From Phytohabitans rumicis (GTDB lineage: Bacteria > Actinomycetota > Actinomycetes > Mycobacteriales > Micromonosporaceae), in assembly GCF_011764445.1 (NCBI RefSeq), contig NZ_BLPG01000002.1, positions 186,001 through 250,000 on the forward strand: a stretch of DNA of 64,000 nt, in the 5' to 3' direction. The notes under the pieces were generated by a model. That model was not told where the DNA came from. It did not search any database and saw only the letters and a program-made list of their open reading frames with translations. Each line of letters opens with the position of its first letter. The first letter of the stretch is position 1. Both the position numbers and the translations under genes were made by a program. This document shows, one piece after another, positions 23,960-32,498 of the stretch.

Positions 23960-25158
23960 CGCGGCGCCGCCGGTATGGGGATGCGGGCGGTGGCGCGGAA
24001 GCCGCCCTCCGGGCGGGGTCCGGCGTGGAAGTGGCCGTGCAGCAGGTCGACCCGTTCGCGCATGCCGGCGATGCCGTATCCGGTGCCGGTAGTGGGTCCG
24101 GTGCCGCGTCCGTCGTCCTCGACCACGATGGACAGCCAGTCGTCTCGGTGGTCGATGAACACTCGACAGTTGGTGGTGTGGGCATGGCGTACCACGTTGG
24201 TGAGCGACTCCTGGATGATGCGGTACGCGGCGATGTCGATGTCGGGCGGCAGCGGCCGGTGCTCCCCGCGCCACCGCAGATCGACGCTGACGCCGGCGGC
24301 GCCCGTCGTCGCGGCCAGCCGCTCGGCGTCGGCCAGGCCGGGCATGGGCTCGAACTGTGCCCGGTCATGGCGTGGTTCGGCGTCCCGGAGCAGGCCGAGC
24401 ATCCGCCGCAGTTCGGATAGCGTCTGCCGGCTGGCGGCCTCCACGGCCGTCATCGCGCTACGCGCGGCGGTCGGCTGCGTGTCGATGACCCGGCTGGCCG
24501 CGCCGGCTTGCAGGGCGATGATGCCGATGCTGTGCGCGACGCTGTCGTGCAGCTCGCGGGAGATCCGCAGCCGCTCGGCGGTGACCGCTTCGGCCGCGTG
24601 GCTGGCAGCCATCTGGTGGGCGTGGTCGCGGGTTTGCCGGATCGTGTTGCCGATCAGCCAGGCGACGGCCGCGCTCAAGGCGACGGCCAACTGGGTCGAG
24701 GTACCGACCGGGTAGCGGAGCAGAACTCGGGTGACCGCGTAGCCGGCCAGCACCGCCAGCGCCATGCCGGTCGCGGCGATCGAGGTACGGCGCGGCCGGG
24801 CCGCGGCGATGAAGCACAGGGCCACGTCGACCGCCAGGAACTGAAGGAACGCGATCCTGGTCGAGTTCAGCGCCATCGCCGCGGCGACGGATCCGGCTAG
24901 CAGCAGCGCGACGGCGGGCAGTGGCCGGCGGCGCAGCAGGGCGCTGCCGGCCAGCGCCACCATGGTGGCTACCGCCAGGTACCACCAGGACGCGGCGGAA
25001 CGGTCGAAGGGATCCCGGAACGGCAGGATGGCCGGGACCTCGCCCGGCAACCGGACGAACACGACCAGGGCGTACGCCGTGGCGGCACACCAGGCCAACG
25101 CCGTCCACCCGCCCGGCGGCACGGCCCGGGACAGCGGCAGTTTCGCGGCGGTGGACAT
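23956..25158 (-). CDS. HisKA_3-type sensor histidine kinase
   Basis: 400 residues. About five or six N-terminal TM helices (residues 18-170) with short loops and no large sensor domain fit membrane-damage sensors. The phospho-acceptor is His204 in ISRELHDSVAHSIGIIALQ, and the ATP site includes VVEDDGRGTGPTTGTGYGIAGMRERV. It is cotranscribed with the response regulator. It is divergent from the ABC exporter, the usual order for bacitracin/LiaRS-like envelope-stress systems (established for related families; inferred here). Confidence 0.9.
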   Translation of the reverse strand: MSTAAKLPLSRAVPPGGWTALAWCAATAYALVVFVRLPGEVPAILPFRDPFDRSAASWWYLAVATMVALAGSALLRRRPLPAVALLLAGSVAAAMALNSTRIAFLQFLAVDVALCFIAAARPRRTSIAATGMALAVLAGYAVTRVLLRYPVGTSTQLAVALSAAVAWLIGNTIRQTRDHAHQMAASHAAEAVTAERLRISRELHDSVAHSIGIIALQAGAASRVIDTQPTAARSAMTAVEAASRQTLSELRRMLGLLRDAEPRHDRAQFEPMPGLADAERLAATTGAAGVSVDLRWRGEHRPLPPDIDIAAYRIIQESLTNVVRHAHTTNCRVFIDHRDDWLSIVVEDDGRGTGPTTGTGYGIAGMRERVDLLHGHFHAGPRPEGGFRATARIPIPAAPR

Positions 25159-25198
25159 GCGCCGATCGTAATCTTGCCCACCGCGGCGGGGCGTCGGC

Positions 25199-25218
25199 CC
25201 GTGGTTGTACAACCACGG
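25199..25218. promoter_or_regulatory. 20-bp perfect palindrome between kinase and ABC operon
   Basis: CCGTGGTTGTACAACCACGG reads the same on both strands. It is 41 bases from the kinase start and 75 bases from the ATPase start. Symmetry and position make it a strong candidate site for the NarL-type response regulator, controlling both transcripts. Confidence 0.7.
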
Positions 25219-25292
25219 TCGACAGTGGCTCGCCCGGATTGTCACCGGCGGCGCGATGCGGTGCGGCTGCGCCTGGCGGCAGCGTTAGACAC

Positions 25293-26204
25293 ATGATCGA
25301 AGTCAACGAACTGACCAAGCGCTACCGGAACGTGACGGCCGTCGACGGCCTGACGTTCGCGGTGCGCAGCGGGCAGGTCACTGGGTTCCTCGGCCCGAAC
25401 GGGGCCGGCAAGTCCACCACGCTACGGATGATCCTCGGCCTGACCGAGCCCACCAGCGGCACCGCCGCCGTCGGCGGGCGCCGGTTCCGCGACCGCCCGC
25501 GCGGGCTGCGTCACGTCGGTGCGCTGCTGGACGCCGGCGACGTGCACGGCGGCCGCAGCGCGCGGGCACACCTGTGGGCACTGGCCCGCAGCAACGGCCT
25601 GCCCCGCCAGCGGGTCGACGAGGTGCTGCGGGAGGTGGGACTGGCCGGCGTGGCCCGCCGGCGCATCGGCGGATTCTCCCTCGGCATGAAACAGCGGCTC
25701 GGCATCGCCACCGCCCTGCTCGGCGACCCACCGTTACTGATCTTCGACGAGCCGGTCAACGGCCTGGACCCCGAAGGCGTGCTGTGGGCGCGCGGCCTGT
25801 TCCGCCGGCTGGCCGGCGAGGGGCGCACCGTGTTCGTTTCCAGCCACCTGATGAGCGAGATGGAGAACACCGCCGACCACCTCATCGTCATCGGCCGCGG
25901 CAAGCTGATCGCGGCGGAGCCGCTGACCGACTTCGCCGCCCGCGGCACCCGGCAACAGGTCACCGTCCGCACACCCGACCCCCGCGCATTGACAACCATC
26001 CTGAACGCCGAAGGTGCCACCGTCACCGAACACCACGACGGCAGCTGCACCGTCACCGGGCTGACCGCGGCCCGCATCGGCCAGCTCGCCTTCGACCATC
26101 GGATCATGCTGCACGAAGTGACCACCCACGCCGCCTCCCTGGAGGAGGCGTTCATGGAGCTGACCGCCGACAGCGTCGAATACCTCGCGGGAGAACAGCG
26201 ATGA
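25293..26204 (+). CDS. ABC exporter ATPase (BcrA-like)
   Basis: 303 residues. Walker A GFLGPNGAGKSTTLR, signature FSLGMKQRLGIATAL, Walker B PLLIFDEPVNGLDP and the switch His in FVSSHLMSEME are all intact. The C-terminal extension fits antibiotic-export ATPases of the BcrA type. The ATG overlaps no upstream gene; its TGA overlaps the permease ATG. First gene of a three-gene operon facing the two-component system. Confidence 0.9.
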   Translation: MIEVNELTKRYRNVTAVDGLTFAVRSGQVTGFLGPNGAGKSTTLRMILGLTEPTSGTAAVGGRRFRDRPRGLRHVGALLDAGDVHGGRSARAHLWALARSNGLPRQRVDEVLREVGLAGVARRRIGGFSLGMKQRLGIATALLGDPPLLIFDEPVNGLDPEGVLWARGLFRRLAGEGRTVFVSSHLMSEMENTADHLIVIGRGKLIAAEPLTDFAARGTRQQVTVRTPDPRALTTILNAEGATVTEHHDGSCTVTGLTAARIGQLAFDHRIMLHEVTTHAASLEEAFMELTADSVEYLAGEQR

Positions 26205-27052
26205 CCGCCACCGACACCCGCGCCAGGTTCCGCGACCTGCTCGCCGCCGAGTGGATCAAGCTCTGGTCGCTCCGCTCCACCTACGGGGTACTCGCGGTCG
26301 GCGCGCTGATCTGCGTCGGCATCACCACGAACTCCGCCCGCTCCAACGCCGCCCTCATCGCCAGAAGCGCGAGTCCGTCGCAACGCCTCGCGATCGACCC
26401 GATGCACGCCGCCTTCGTCACGGAGGCGTTCCAGATCCTCGGGATCATCGCGTGCAGCGTGGGAGCCATCACGGTCTTCGGCGAGTACACCACCGGGCTG
26501 ATCCGCGCCACGTTCACGGCCGTCCCGGCCCGCCGGCAGGTGGTCGCCGCCAAGGTCCTGGTCGTGTCGGCGGTCATGCTCGTCTTCGGCGCGCTCGTCT
26601 CGGTGGCGTCGTTCGGCCTCACCCAGGCGATCTACCACGAGCACCGCATCGGCCTGTCGATCAGCGCCCCGGGCGCGCTGCGGGCGGTCGCCGCGTCCGC
26701 GCTGCTGGCCCCGTTGTGCGCCCTGGTAGGCATGGCCCTCGGCGCCGTCATCCGGCACGCCGCCGGCACCATCGTCGCCGCCATCGGGCTGCTCCTGCTC
26801 CTGCCGGCCCTGTTCCAGGGCGAGACGTACCGGTGGGTCAAGGAGATCGGGAACGCCATGCCGTACACCGCATGGCAGGCGCTGGTGGAGAACCCGGCAC
26901 GGCACAACGCGGACCCGGGACGGCCGGTGCTCGCCGTGACCAAGTACCCGGTCACCGTCACCGAGGCGTGGATCGTGTTCACGGCCTGGGCCGCCGCGGC
27001 CGTCGTCGTCGCCGTCGTCCTGGTCCACAGCCGCGACCCGGAGGACCGATGA
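26201..27052 (+). CDS. ABC-2 type permease subunit
   Basis: 283 residues with about six TM helices. Opening RDLLAAEWIKLWSLRSTYGVLAVG and FGEYTTGLIRATFTAVPARRQVVAAK are typical of ABC-2 permeases that follow BcrA-like ATPases. ATGA junctions connect it to the ATPase upstream and the hydrolase downstream. Confidence 0.88.
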   Translation: MTATDTRARFRDLLAAEWIKLWSLRSTYGVLAVGALICVGITTNSARSNAALIARSASPSQRLAIDPMHAAFVTEAFQILGIIACSVGAITVFGEYTTGLIRATFTAVPARRQVVAAKVLVVSAVMLVFGALVSVASFGLTQAIYHEHRIGLSISAPGALRAVAASALLAPLCALVGMALGAVIRHAAGTIVAAIGLLLLLPALFQGETYRWVKEIGNAMPYTAWQALVENPARHNADPGRPVLAVTKYPVTVTEAWIVFTAWAAAAVVVAVVLVHSRDPEDR

Positions 27053-28221
27053 CGACCGCACTGACCCGCCGCCACCTGCTCACAACCGCGCTCGCCACCG
27101 GGGTCGCCGTGCCGCTCGCCGGCACCGGCCGCGGGTGGGCTGCCCCGGCGCCGGCCCGGCTCACGCTGCCCCCACCCACCGGGCCGCACCGCGTCGGCAC
27201 CGTGTCGCTGCACCTCGTCGACAGATCCCGTCCGGATCCCTTCGCCGGCCTGGGACACCACCGCGAACTGATGGCCGGCGTCTGGTACCCCGCCACCCGG
27301 GACGCCCGGCGTCATCGGGCAGCGCCGTGGATGCCCGCCGCGCCGATGCGCGCGCTGCTCGTGTCCGCCGGGTTCGACGCCGATGCCGCGGCGGCGCCCC
27401 TCACGGCCGGCCGCGAGGGGGCTCCGGTGCTACGGCCACCCGGCCGGCTGCCCGTTGTCGTGTTCTCCCACGGCGCCGGCGGCCACCGTTCCGAGACCAC
27501 CATCGTGGTCCAGGAACTCGCCAGCCACGGCTACGTCGTGGTCACGGTGGATCACACGTGCGACGCGTTCAGCGAATTCCCCGACGGCCGGCTCACCGTC
27601 CCCGTCGACGATCTGCCGTTCACGCCATGGGACTCCTCCCGTGACATCCGGTTCGTCCTCGACCGCATCGAGGACCTCGCCGCCGGCCGCAACCCCGACG
27701 CCGAACGCCGTCCGCTGCCGGCCGGCCTGGGCGCCGCGCTCGACCCGCGTCGCATCGGCATGTTCGGGTGGTCGAAGGGCGCAACCGCGACCGCCCTCGT
27801 CATGAACCAGGACCGCCGCGTCCGGGCCGGGTTCAGCCTCGACGGCCCGATGCAATCGCAACCACCGGTCACCGACCTCGACCGTCCGTTCATGCTCATG
27901 ACCGCGGACTTCACCCGCGCCGCCGAGCCGAGCGTCGAGCAGTTCTGGTCACACCTGCACGGATGGCGGCTCAACGTGCACGCCGACGGCGCGGTCCACG
28001 GGGCGTACTGCGACCACCAGTGGCTGGTCCCGCAACTGGCGAGGATCATCGGGATGAGCGACGAGGACCTCGCCGGCTGGGTCGGCACCCTCGACCCGGC
28101 CCGGGCGGTGCGGATCCAGCAGGCGTACCCGCTCGCGTTCTTCGACCTGCACCTACGCCACCGGGGACACCTGCTCAACGGCCCGAACCCGGCCTTCCCG
28201 GAGGCGCGTTTCGTCCCCTAA
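27049..28221 (+). CDS. Tat-exported alpha/beta hydrolase (PAF-acetylhydrolase-like)
   Basis: 390 residues. The N-terminus TRRHLLTTALATGVAVPLAG fits a Tat signal. The alpha/beta-hydrolase core shows the oxyanion region PVVVFSHGAGGHRSET, the nucleophile elbow GWSKG (Ser in MFGWSKGATA), an Asp near TADFTR and a His in GAVHGAYCDH. It resembles bacterial platelet-activating-factor acetylhydrolase-like esterases. Coupled to the exporter operon by an ATGA overlap, so a secreted detoxifying or lipid-acting esterase is plausible. Confidence 0.8.
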   Translation: MTTALTRRHLLTTALATGVAVPLAGTGRGWAAPAPARLTLPPPTGPHRVGTVSLHLVDRSRPDPFAGLGHHRELMAGVWYPATRDARRHRAAPWMPAAPMRALLVSAGFDADAAAAPLTAGREGAPVLRPPGRLPVVVFSHGAGGHRSETTIVVQELASHGYVVVTVDHTCDAFSEFPDGRLTVPVDDLPFTPWDSSRDIRFVLDRIEDLAAGRNPDAERRPLPAGLGAALDPRRIGMFGWSKGATATALVMNQDRRVRAGFSLDGPMQSQPPVTDLDRPFMLMTADFTRAAEPSVEQFWSHLHGWRLNVHADGAVHGAYCDHQWLVPQLARIIGMSDEDLAGWVGTLDPARAVRIQQAYPLAFFDLHLRHRGHLLNGPNPAFPEARFVP

Positions 28222-28361
28222 CGGAGCCACACGCCCGCCGGGCCTGGCTCGCACCCGACCGGGACGCCCTCACGACCGGGGCGCCCGCAAGGCCGGGTAG
28301 TTAAGGGTTCCTGGGTGCTGTCGAGCGGGGCCGCCCTGCCCCACAAGTCGGGTGATCGGAT

Positions 28362-28421
28362 CGATCTAGGAAGGATCGTGGGTATAAATCAGACTCGATA
28401 CCCACGATCCTTCCTAGATCG
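28362..28421. repeat. Perfect inverted repeat, 24-bp arms
   Basis: CGATCTAGGAAGGATCGTGG begins the left arm; the right arm 28398-28421 is its exact complement, with a 12-base A/T-containing loop (28386-28397). It lies between convergent genes, so it may act as a bidirectional terminator. It shares the GATC start with the palindromes near 6.9 and 9.0 kb. Confidence 0.75.
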
Positions 28422-28431
28422 GCGCCAGCCG

Positions 28432-28495
28432 GCGGTGATCATGAGGTTGGCGTTGGAGAGACAGCCTGCCCGGACGCTAACTTCATGATCACCGC
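28432..28495. repeat. Imperfect inverted repeat, 22-bp arms
   Basis: GCGGTGATCATGAGGTTGGC starts the left arm (28432-28453); the right arm 28474-28495 pairs with two mismatches. The loop is 20 bases. A second hairpin immediately after the one at 28362, with a different sequence built around TGATCATGA. Confidence 0.7.
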
Positions 28496-28740
28496 AGGAC
28501 GTGACCGGCCGCGAGCCTGCGACCCGCTCGCCAGGTCGGTGGTGCATTCGACGAAGCCGACGTGCGCCGTGTTCGTGGCGAGTGGTTGCCCCTGGGCGGG
28601 CAATTAGTCGACACAGTCGCCGAGTCTCTGCGCGATGGCGACGGCGCGGCGCCGCGCGGCGCCAAGATCCGACCGATCAGGCGTCGTCATCGCTTGACAT
28701 GGATCGACTTTCCTCACCTTCCCGGCCTTGAGGGCGCCCC

Positions 28741-29958
28741 TCAGTCCGTGTCGCGGAAGAACGCCACCGGGTCCTCCCCGAGCCGCCGCAGCATGTTGCG
28801 GCGCAGCAGCGACACGGCCACGGCCGCGCCGATGGTCCAGACCGTCGCCACGACCACGACGCCGGGTGCGCTGAGCACCTGGTTCAGCCAACCGAGGTTG
28901 ACGGTCGCAGCGATGGCGGCCAGTCGCAGCGGCCGCGCCCACCAACGGCGAGGTAGCGAGGAGAACACTCGGGCGCCGCCGAAGTAGACCGTCAACCCCA
29001 CCGCGACGAACCAGGACGCCATGCCAGGTGGCTCCTCGTGCAGCGACAGGTTCACGCCGGCGACGACGAGCAGCAGCGCGAACGCGGGCGTGAAGTGGCC
29101 AGCGGCGTACAGCGAGTAGGCCAGCGCCGGGTTGCCGCCGGACATGCTCAGCAGCCGCTCGTTGACGCCGGCCACGGTGTCGAAGTAGACCCACCAGAGC
29201 GCGCCGGCCAACACGAGGCCGCCGCCCATGCTCAGCCAGTACGCCGAGTCCTGCTGCGGCCGGTCCAGCGCGGCCGCGCCGACGGTGATCACCAGCTCAC
29301 CCAGCAGGATGATCATGAACAGGCCGAAACGTTCGGACAGGTGCGCCGCGTCCACGGCGGTGGCGGCGTCCTTGGGCGGCGCGAACATCGCCCGCAGCCG
29401 GTCGGCACGGCTGAGGCCGCGCTCGGCGCGGCGCCGCTCCCCGAGCAGCAGCGCCGCGACCTCCTGCAGCAGCGCGAGCGCCCACAGTGGGTAGCACCGC
29501 GGGGCCGGGACCGCCGCCGACACCGCGAAGATGACCGCCGACGCCGCGAACCCCATGCCCGCGCGGCGCGCCAGCGGCGCCCCGCGCGCCCCTAGGAGGT
29601 AGGCGACGCTCAGCACCACCCGCGCGCCCGCGAGGGCCAGCGCGAACCCGGCCGGGTGCTTCTCGAAGACTTGGTGCGCCTGCGTGGCGGCGATCCCGCA
29701 CGGCACCGTGCCGGCGAGCACGAACAGCCGGTGCAACGGCTGACGGTCGTCGGCCTGGCGGTTGTAGAGGACGGCGTACCCGATCCAGGTCCACCACAGC
29801 GTCGCGAAAAGCCCCAGCGCAGCGGCGACCCGTCCCCACTGCGGCTCGGCCACGATCGCGTGCGCCACTTGGGCGACCGCGAAGACGAAGATCAGGTCGA
29901 AGTACAGCTCGACCCAGCTGACCCGCTTACCGCCCGTCATGTCCTGATCTTCATACAC
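28741..29958 (-). CDS. Low temperature requirement A (LtrA) family protein
   Basis: 405 residues with roughly ten TM helices. The signature VSWVELYFDLIFVFAVAQVAH opens the first helix, and DAAHLSERFGLFMIILLGELVI in the middle is also typical of LtrA. The biochemical role of this family is not known. Start is ATG 29956-29958 or ATG 29938-29940; neither has a strong ribosome site. Confidence 0.85.
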   Translation of the reverse strand: MYEDQDMTGGKRVSWVELYFDLIFVFAVAQVAHAIVAEPQWGRVAAALGLFATLWWTWIGYAVLYNRQADDRQPLHRLFVLAGTVPCGIAATQAHQVFEKHPAGFALALAGARVVLSVAYLLGARGAPLARRAGMGFAASAVIFAVSAAVPAPRCYPLWALALLQEVAALLLGERRRAERGLSRADRLRAMFAPPKDAATAVDAAHLSERFGLFMIILLGELVITVGAAALDRPQQDSAYWLSMGGGLVLAGALWWVYFDTVAGVNERLLSMSGGNPALAYSLYAAGHFTPAFALLLVVAGVNLSLHEEPPGMASWFVAVGLTVYFGGARVFSSLPRRWWARPLRLAAIAATVNLGWLNQVLSAPGVVVVATVWTIGAAVAVSLLRRNMLRRLGEDPVAFFRDTD

Positions 29959-30016
29959 TACGGGCGGTGATCGGGTGTCTAGCCCCGCTGAGCGATCAAC
30001 GAGCGGCGGGATCGCG

Positions 30017-30412
30017 TCACGCGACGGCGGTCCCCTCGAGTTCGACCATCTGGCCGGGGATCGCCAGCCGTGTCACCCCGAGCATCGTGGTGGTCGGCGC
30101 CACCCGGGCGGCGCCCAGTCGCGACGCCAGCACCCCGTAGTGCTGGAAAAGCAGGTCGACGTCGGTGGTGTAGACGTTGAGCCGGACGAGGTTCGCCAGG
30201 GACATGCCGGCCCCGCCGAGCACGGCCTCCAGGTTGTCGAGGCTCAGCGCCAGCTGTGCCGCCATGTCACCGTCGTGTTGGGGCTTTCCGTCGCCGTTCA
30301 TCGCGGTCTGCCCGGAGCAGTACAAAGTCCGGGTGTGCCCGGAGACGATTTCGCCCTGGTTGAATCCCAGCTCCACCGACCACGTCACCGGGTTGACTGC
30401 CGTTCGTTCCAT
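30017..30412 (-). CDS. RidA/YjgF-family protein
   Basis: 131 residues. Core motifs SGHTRTLYCSGQTAMNGDGKP, LDNLEAVLGGAGMSLANLVRLNVYTTD and the end MVELEGTAVA identify the family, which deaminates reactive enamines/imines or acts on related substrates. The Arg usual in the RidA active site corresponds to the region RLNVYTTD; exact activity cannot be read. ATG at 30410-30412 gives family length. Divergent from the WYL regulator. Confidence 0.85.
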   Translation of the reverse strand: MERTAVNPVTWSVELGFNQGEIVSGHTRTLYCSGQTAMNGDGKPQHDGDMAAQLALSLDNLEAVLGGAGMSLANLVRLNVYTTDVDLLFQHYGVLASRLGAARVAPTTTMLGVTRLAIPGQMVELEGTAVA

Positions 30413-30474
30413 CGCCACATCAGTTCCATTCGATTCATGGGGAGTACGTCGTGTCAGCGAGCCTGCCAACAAAT

Positions 30475-30493
30475 CACGACACCCTCTGTCGTG
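30475..30493. promoter_or_regulatory. Inverted repeat between ridA-like and WYL genes
   Basis: CACGACA-CCCTC-TGTCGTG, seven-base arms, 20 bases before the WYL start codon. A probable site for the WYL regulator, acting on itself and perhaps the divergent RidA gene. Confidence 0.55.
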
Positions 30494-30513
30494 TATCCCG
30501 GTAAAGTTTTCGG

Positions 30514-31488
30514 ATGCGCGCCGATCGGTTGGTCTCGCTGGTGCTGCTGCTGCGCCAGCGCGGTCGGCTGTCCGCGACCGCGCTGGCCCGCGAGCTGGAG
30601 GTGTCCACCCGCACCGTCTTGCGCGACATCGAGGCGCTGTCCGCGGCCGGCGTCCCGGTCTACGCCGAACGCGGCCGGCACGGCGGTTTCGCGTTGCTGC
30701 CCGGTTTCCAGACCGAGCTCACCGGACTGAACCACGACGAAGCGCTCGCCCTGCTGATCGCCGGATCGCGGCGCGGCGCGCAGGCATTCGGTCTCGGCTC
30801 GGCGCTCGCTTCGGCCATGCTCAAGGTGGTCGACGCGCTACCCGAAAGCTATCGGGACACCGCGGCCGGCGCGGCCCAGCGATTGCTCATCGACCCGGAG
30901 ACCGACCTTCTCTCGCGCCGGCTGGTCACCGAGGAGGTGCCCGACACCATCGTGGCCGAGGTGCGGCGCGCGGTGTTCGCCGGACACAAGCTGCGCATCC
31001 ACTACGCGGCGGTGGGCCAGACCCCGAAGTGGCGCACGGTGGACCCGATTGGCCTGGTCACCGTACGCGAGCAGGGCTACTTGCTGGCAACGAGGTCGGG
31101 CGCGGACCGCACCTACCGGCTGTCGCGGGTCTTGGCCGCCGAGGAGCTCGCCGAACCCGCACAGCGACCAGACCGGGTCGATCTGGACCGGGCCTGGCAG
31201 GAACGCAGCACGCGGTTTCGGACCGGCGGCGACTCGGTCACCGTGCTGGTACGGGTGAACGCGGCGCGGCGGGAGGACCTGGTGGGCACCGCGCTGGCCG
31301 TCCACGCCGAAGAAGCCGACGCGGACGGCTGGCTGCGGCTGGAGGTGAGCTTCCAAGATCCGAGACACGCCGAATGGGCGCTGTGGCAGCTCGCCACGAA
31401 CGCGGAAGCCCTGACCCCGCAGTGGCTGCGCACCGCCCTACGCAACCGTGCCGCCGCGATCGCCACCCGCTACGAAGACTCATCCTGA
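30514..31488 (+). CDS. HTH/WYL-domain transcriptional regulator
   Basis: 324 residues. The N-terminal HTH-11 domain is RLVSLVLLLRQRGRLSATALARELEVSTRTVLRDIEALSAAGVPV. A middle WYL domain (about 140-220) contains HKLRIHYAAVGQTPKWRTVDPIGLV and YLLATRSGADRTYRLSRV, and a C-terminal extension follows. WYL proteins sense nucleic acids or small ligands in known cases; here the ligand is unknown. Confidence 0.88.
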   Translation: MRADRLVSLVLLLRQRGRLSATALARELEVSTRTVLRDIEALSAAGVPVYAERGRHGGFALLPGFQTELTGLNHDEALALLIAGSRRGAQAFGLGSALASAMLKVVDALPESYRDTAAGAAQRLLIDPETDLLSRRLVTEEVPDTIVAEVRRAVFAGHKLRIHYAAVGQTPKWRTVDPIGLVTVREQGYLLATRSGADRTYRLSRVLAAEELAEPAQRPDRVDLDRAWQERSTRFRTGGDSVTVLVRVNAARREDLVGTALAVHAEEADADGWLRLEVSFQDPRHAEWALWQLATNAEALTPQWLRTALRNRAAAIATRYEDSS

Positions 31489-31536
31489 GGGTTGGCCGCC
31501 GGCACGACGAAAGACCCCCGCCTTTATGGTGGACCG

Positions 31537-31971
31537 ATGCCGTCGGTCAAGCAGTTCCAGGTCACCTTCGACTGCGCAGAGCCTGAGCGCGTCGCTCGTT
31601 TCTGGTGCGAGGTGTTGGGGTACGTCGTGCCGCCGCCACCGGAGGGGTTTGCTACCTGGGACGATTTCGCTCGCGCGCTGCCGCCTGAGCATCAGGGTTC
31701 AGCGTTCGCATGCGTCGATCCCTCGGGTGTGGGCCCGCGCCTGTACTTCCAGCGCGTTCCCGAGGGCAAGGTCGTCAAGAACCGACTGCATCTTGACGTG
31801 CGGGTCGGCACCGGGCTCGTGGGTGACGAGCGCCTGGCCGCGCTGGAGGCCGAATGCGCACGACTGCTCGTGCTCGGCGCGGTACGCGTGCGACTGTTGA
31901 AGGCCGATGGCGAGAACGAGTCGTGCCTGGTGATGCAGGACGTCGAGGGCAACGAGTTCTGTCTCGACTAG
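31537..31971 (+). CDS. VOC (glyoxalase-like) family protein
   Basis: 144 residues, two beta-alpha-beta-beta-beta modules. FQVTFDCAEPERVARFWCEVLGY and the closing VMQDVEGNEFCLD are characteristic. Metal-binding candidates are His in RLHLDVRVG and Glu in GNEFC. Substrate unknown. ATG at 31537; an upstream in-frame ATG has no better site. Confidence 0.82.
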   Translation: MPSVKQFQVTFDCAEPERVARFWCEVLGYVVPPPPEGFATWDDFARALPPEHQGSAFACVDPSGVGPRLYFQRVPEGKVVKNRLHLDVRVGTGLVGDERLAALEAECARLLVLGAVRVRLLKADGENESCLVMQDVEGNEFCLD

Positions 31972-31990
31972 GTGGCCCGCCGTCCGGATT

Positions 31991-32389
31991 TCACGATCGC
32001 GCGTCGAACCGGTCGCGGGCCTCGAAGACGCGATCCATGTGGGTCTCTGCCCAGGTTTTGATCGCGACCATCACCGGGAACAGTTCGTGGCCGAGCGGGG
32101 TCAGGGCGTAGTCGACACGGGCCGGCACCGATGCGGTCACCGTGCGGGTGAGCAGACCATCGCGTTCCAGGGTGCGCAGCGTCTGGGTGAGCATCTTCTG
32201 GCTGACGCCGGCGATGCGGCGGGCGAGCTCGCTGTGCCGTTGCGAGCCGTCGGCGAGCGCCGCGATCACCAGCGCCGCCCATTTGTCGGTGAGCGTGCTC
32301 AGCAGTTCCCGAGTCGGGCACCCGGCCAGGAACGCGTCGTAGTCGCGCTTGGCCTGCTCTCGTCGTTGCGCAGTGGTCGTCGTCGCCAC
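31991..32389 (-). CDS. HxlR-family regulator
   Basis: 132 residues. CPTRELLSTLTDKWAALVIAALADGSQRHSELARRIAGVSQKMLTQTLRTLERDGLL is the HxlR winged helix, with a single Cys near the N-terminus that in several relatives senses electrophiles or oxidants. GTG start at 32387-32389. Divergent from the oxidoreductase gene, which it probably represses through the sites at 32409-32459. Confidence 0.9.
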   Translation of the reverse strand: MATTTTAQRREQAKRDYDAFLAGCPTRELLSTLTDKWAALVIAALADGSQRHSELARRIAGVSQKMLTQTLRTLERDGLLTRTVTASVPARVDYALTPLGHELFPVMVAIKTWAETHMDRVFEARDRFDARS

Positions 32390-32408
32390 TATTCACCACC
32401 TTCGCCGG

Positions 32409-32459
32409 TGCCTTAGGCACTCCAAGGTACCTACTTTCTCACAGTGCCCAAGGTACCTA
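32409..32459. promoter_or_regulatory. HxlR operator candidates: palindrome plus two direct repeats
   Basis: GTGCCT-T-AGGCAC (32409-32421) is a 13-bp palindrome. It is followed by two identical CCAAGGTACCTA copies (32422-32433 and 32448-32459), each with an AGGTACCT palindrome at its core and 26 bases apart. They fill the gap between the divergent HxlR and oxidoreductase genes. Confidence 0.65.
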
Positions 32460-32498
32460 ATGTCATGGGAGACCACGACATTCACGGAGGGTACGGCG

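Larger units (their letters stand above)
28222..28740. other. 519-bp gene-free stretch holding two palindromes
   Basis: No convincing gene between the hydrolase and the convergent LtrA gene. It contains the palindromes at 28362-28421 and 28432-28495, listed separately. Short reading frames here lack coding character. The last 120 bases before the LtrA stop show no signal I can name. Confidence 0.6.

Noticed and set aside
23291-25158. VanRS regulatory pair
   Set aside because: The kinase is HisKA_3 type and the regulator has a LuxR-type HTH; VanRS are OmpR-type proteins.
6849-28495. CRISPR array from repeated GATCAAGG units
   Set aside because: The units are isolated palindromes of differing sequence kilobases apart, with no regular spacers and no cas genes.
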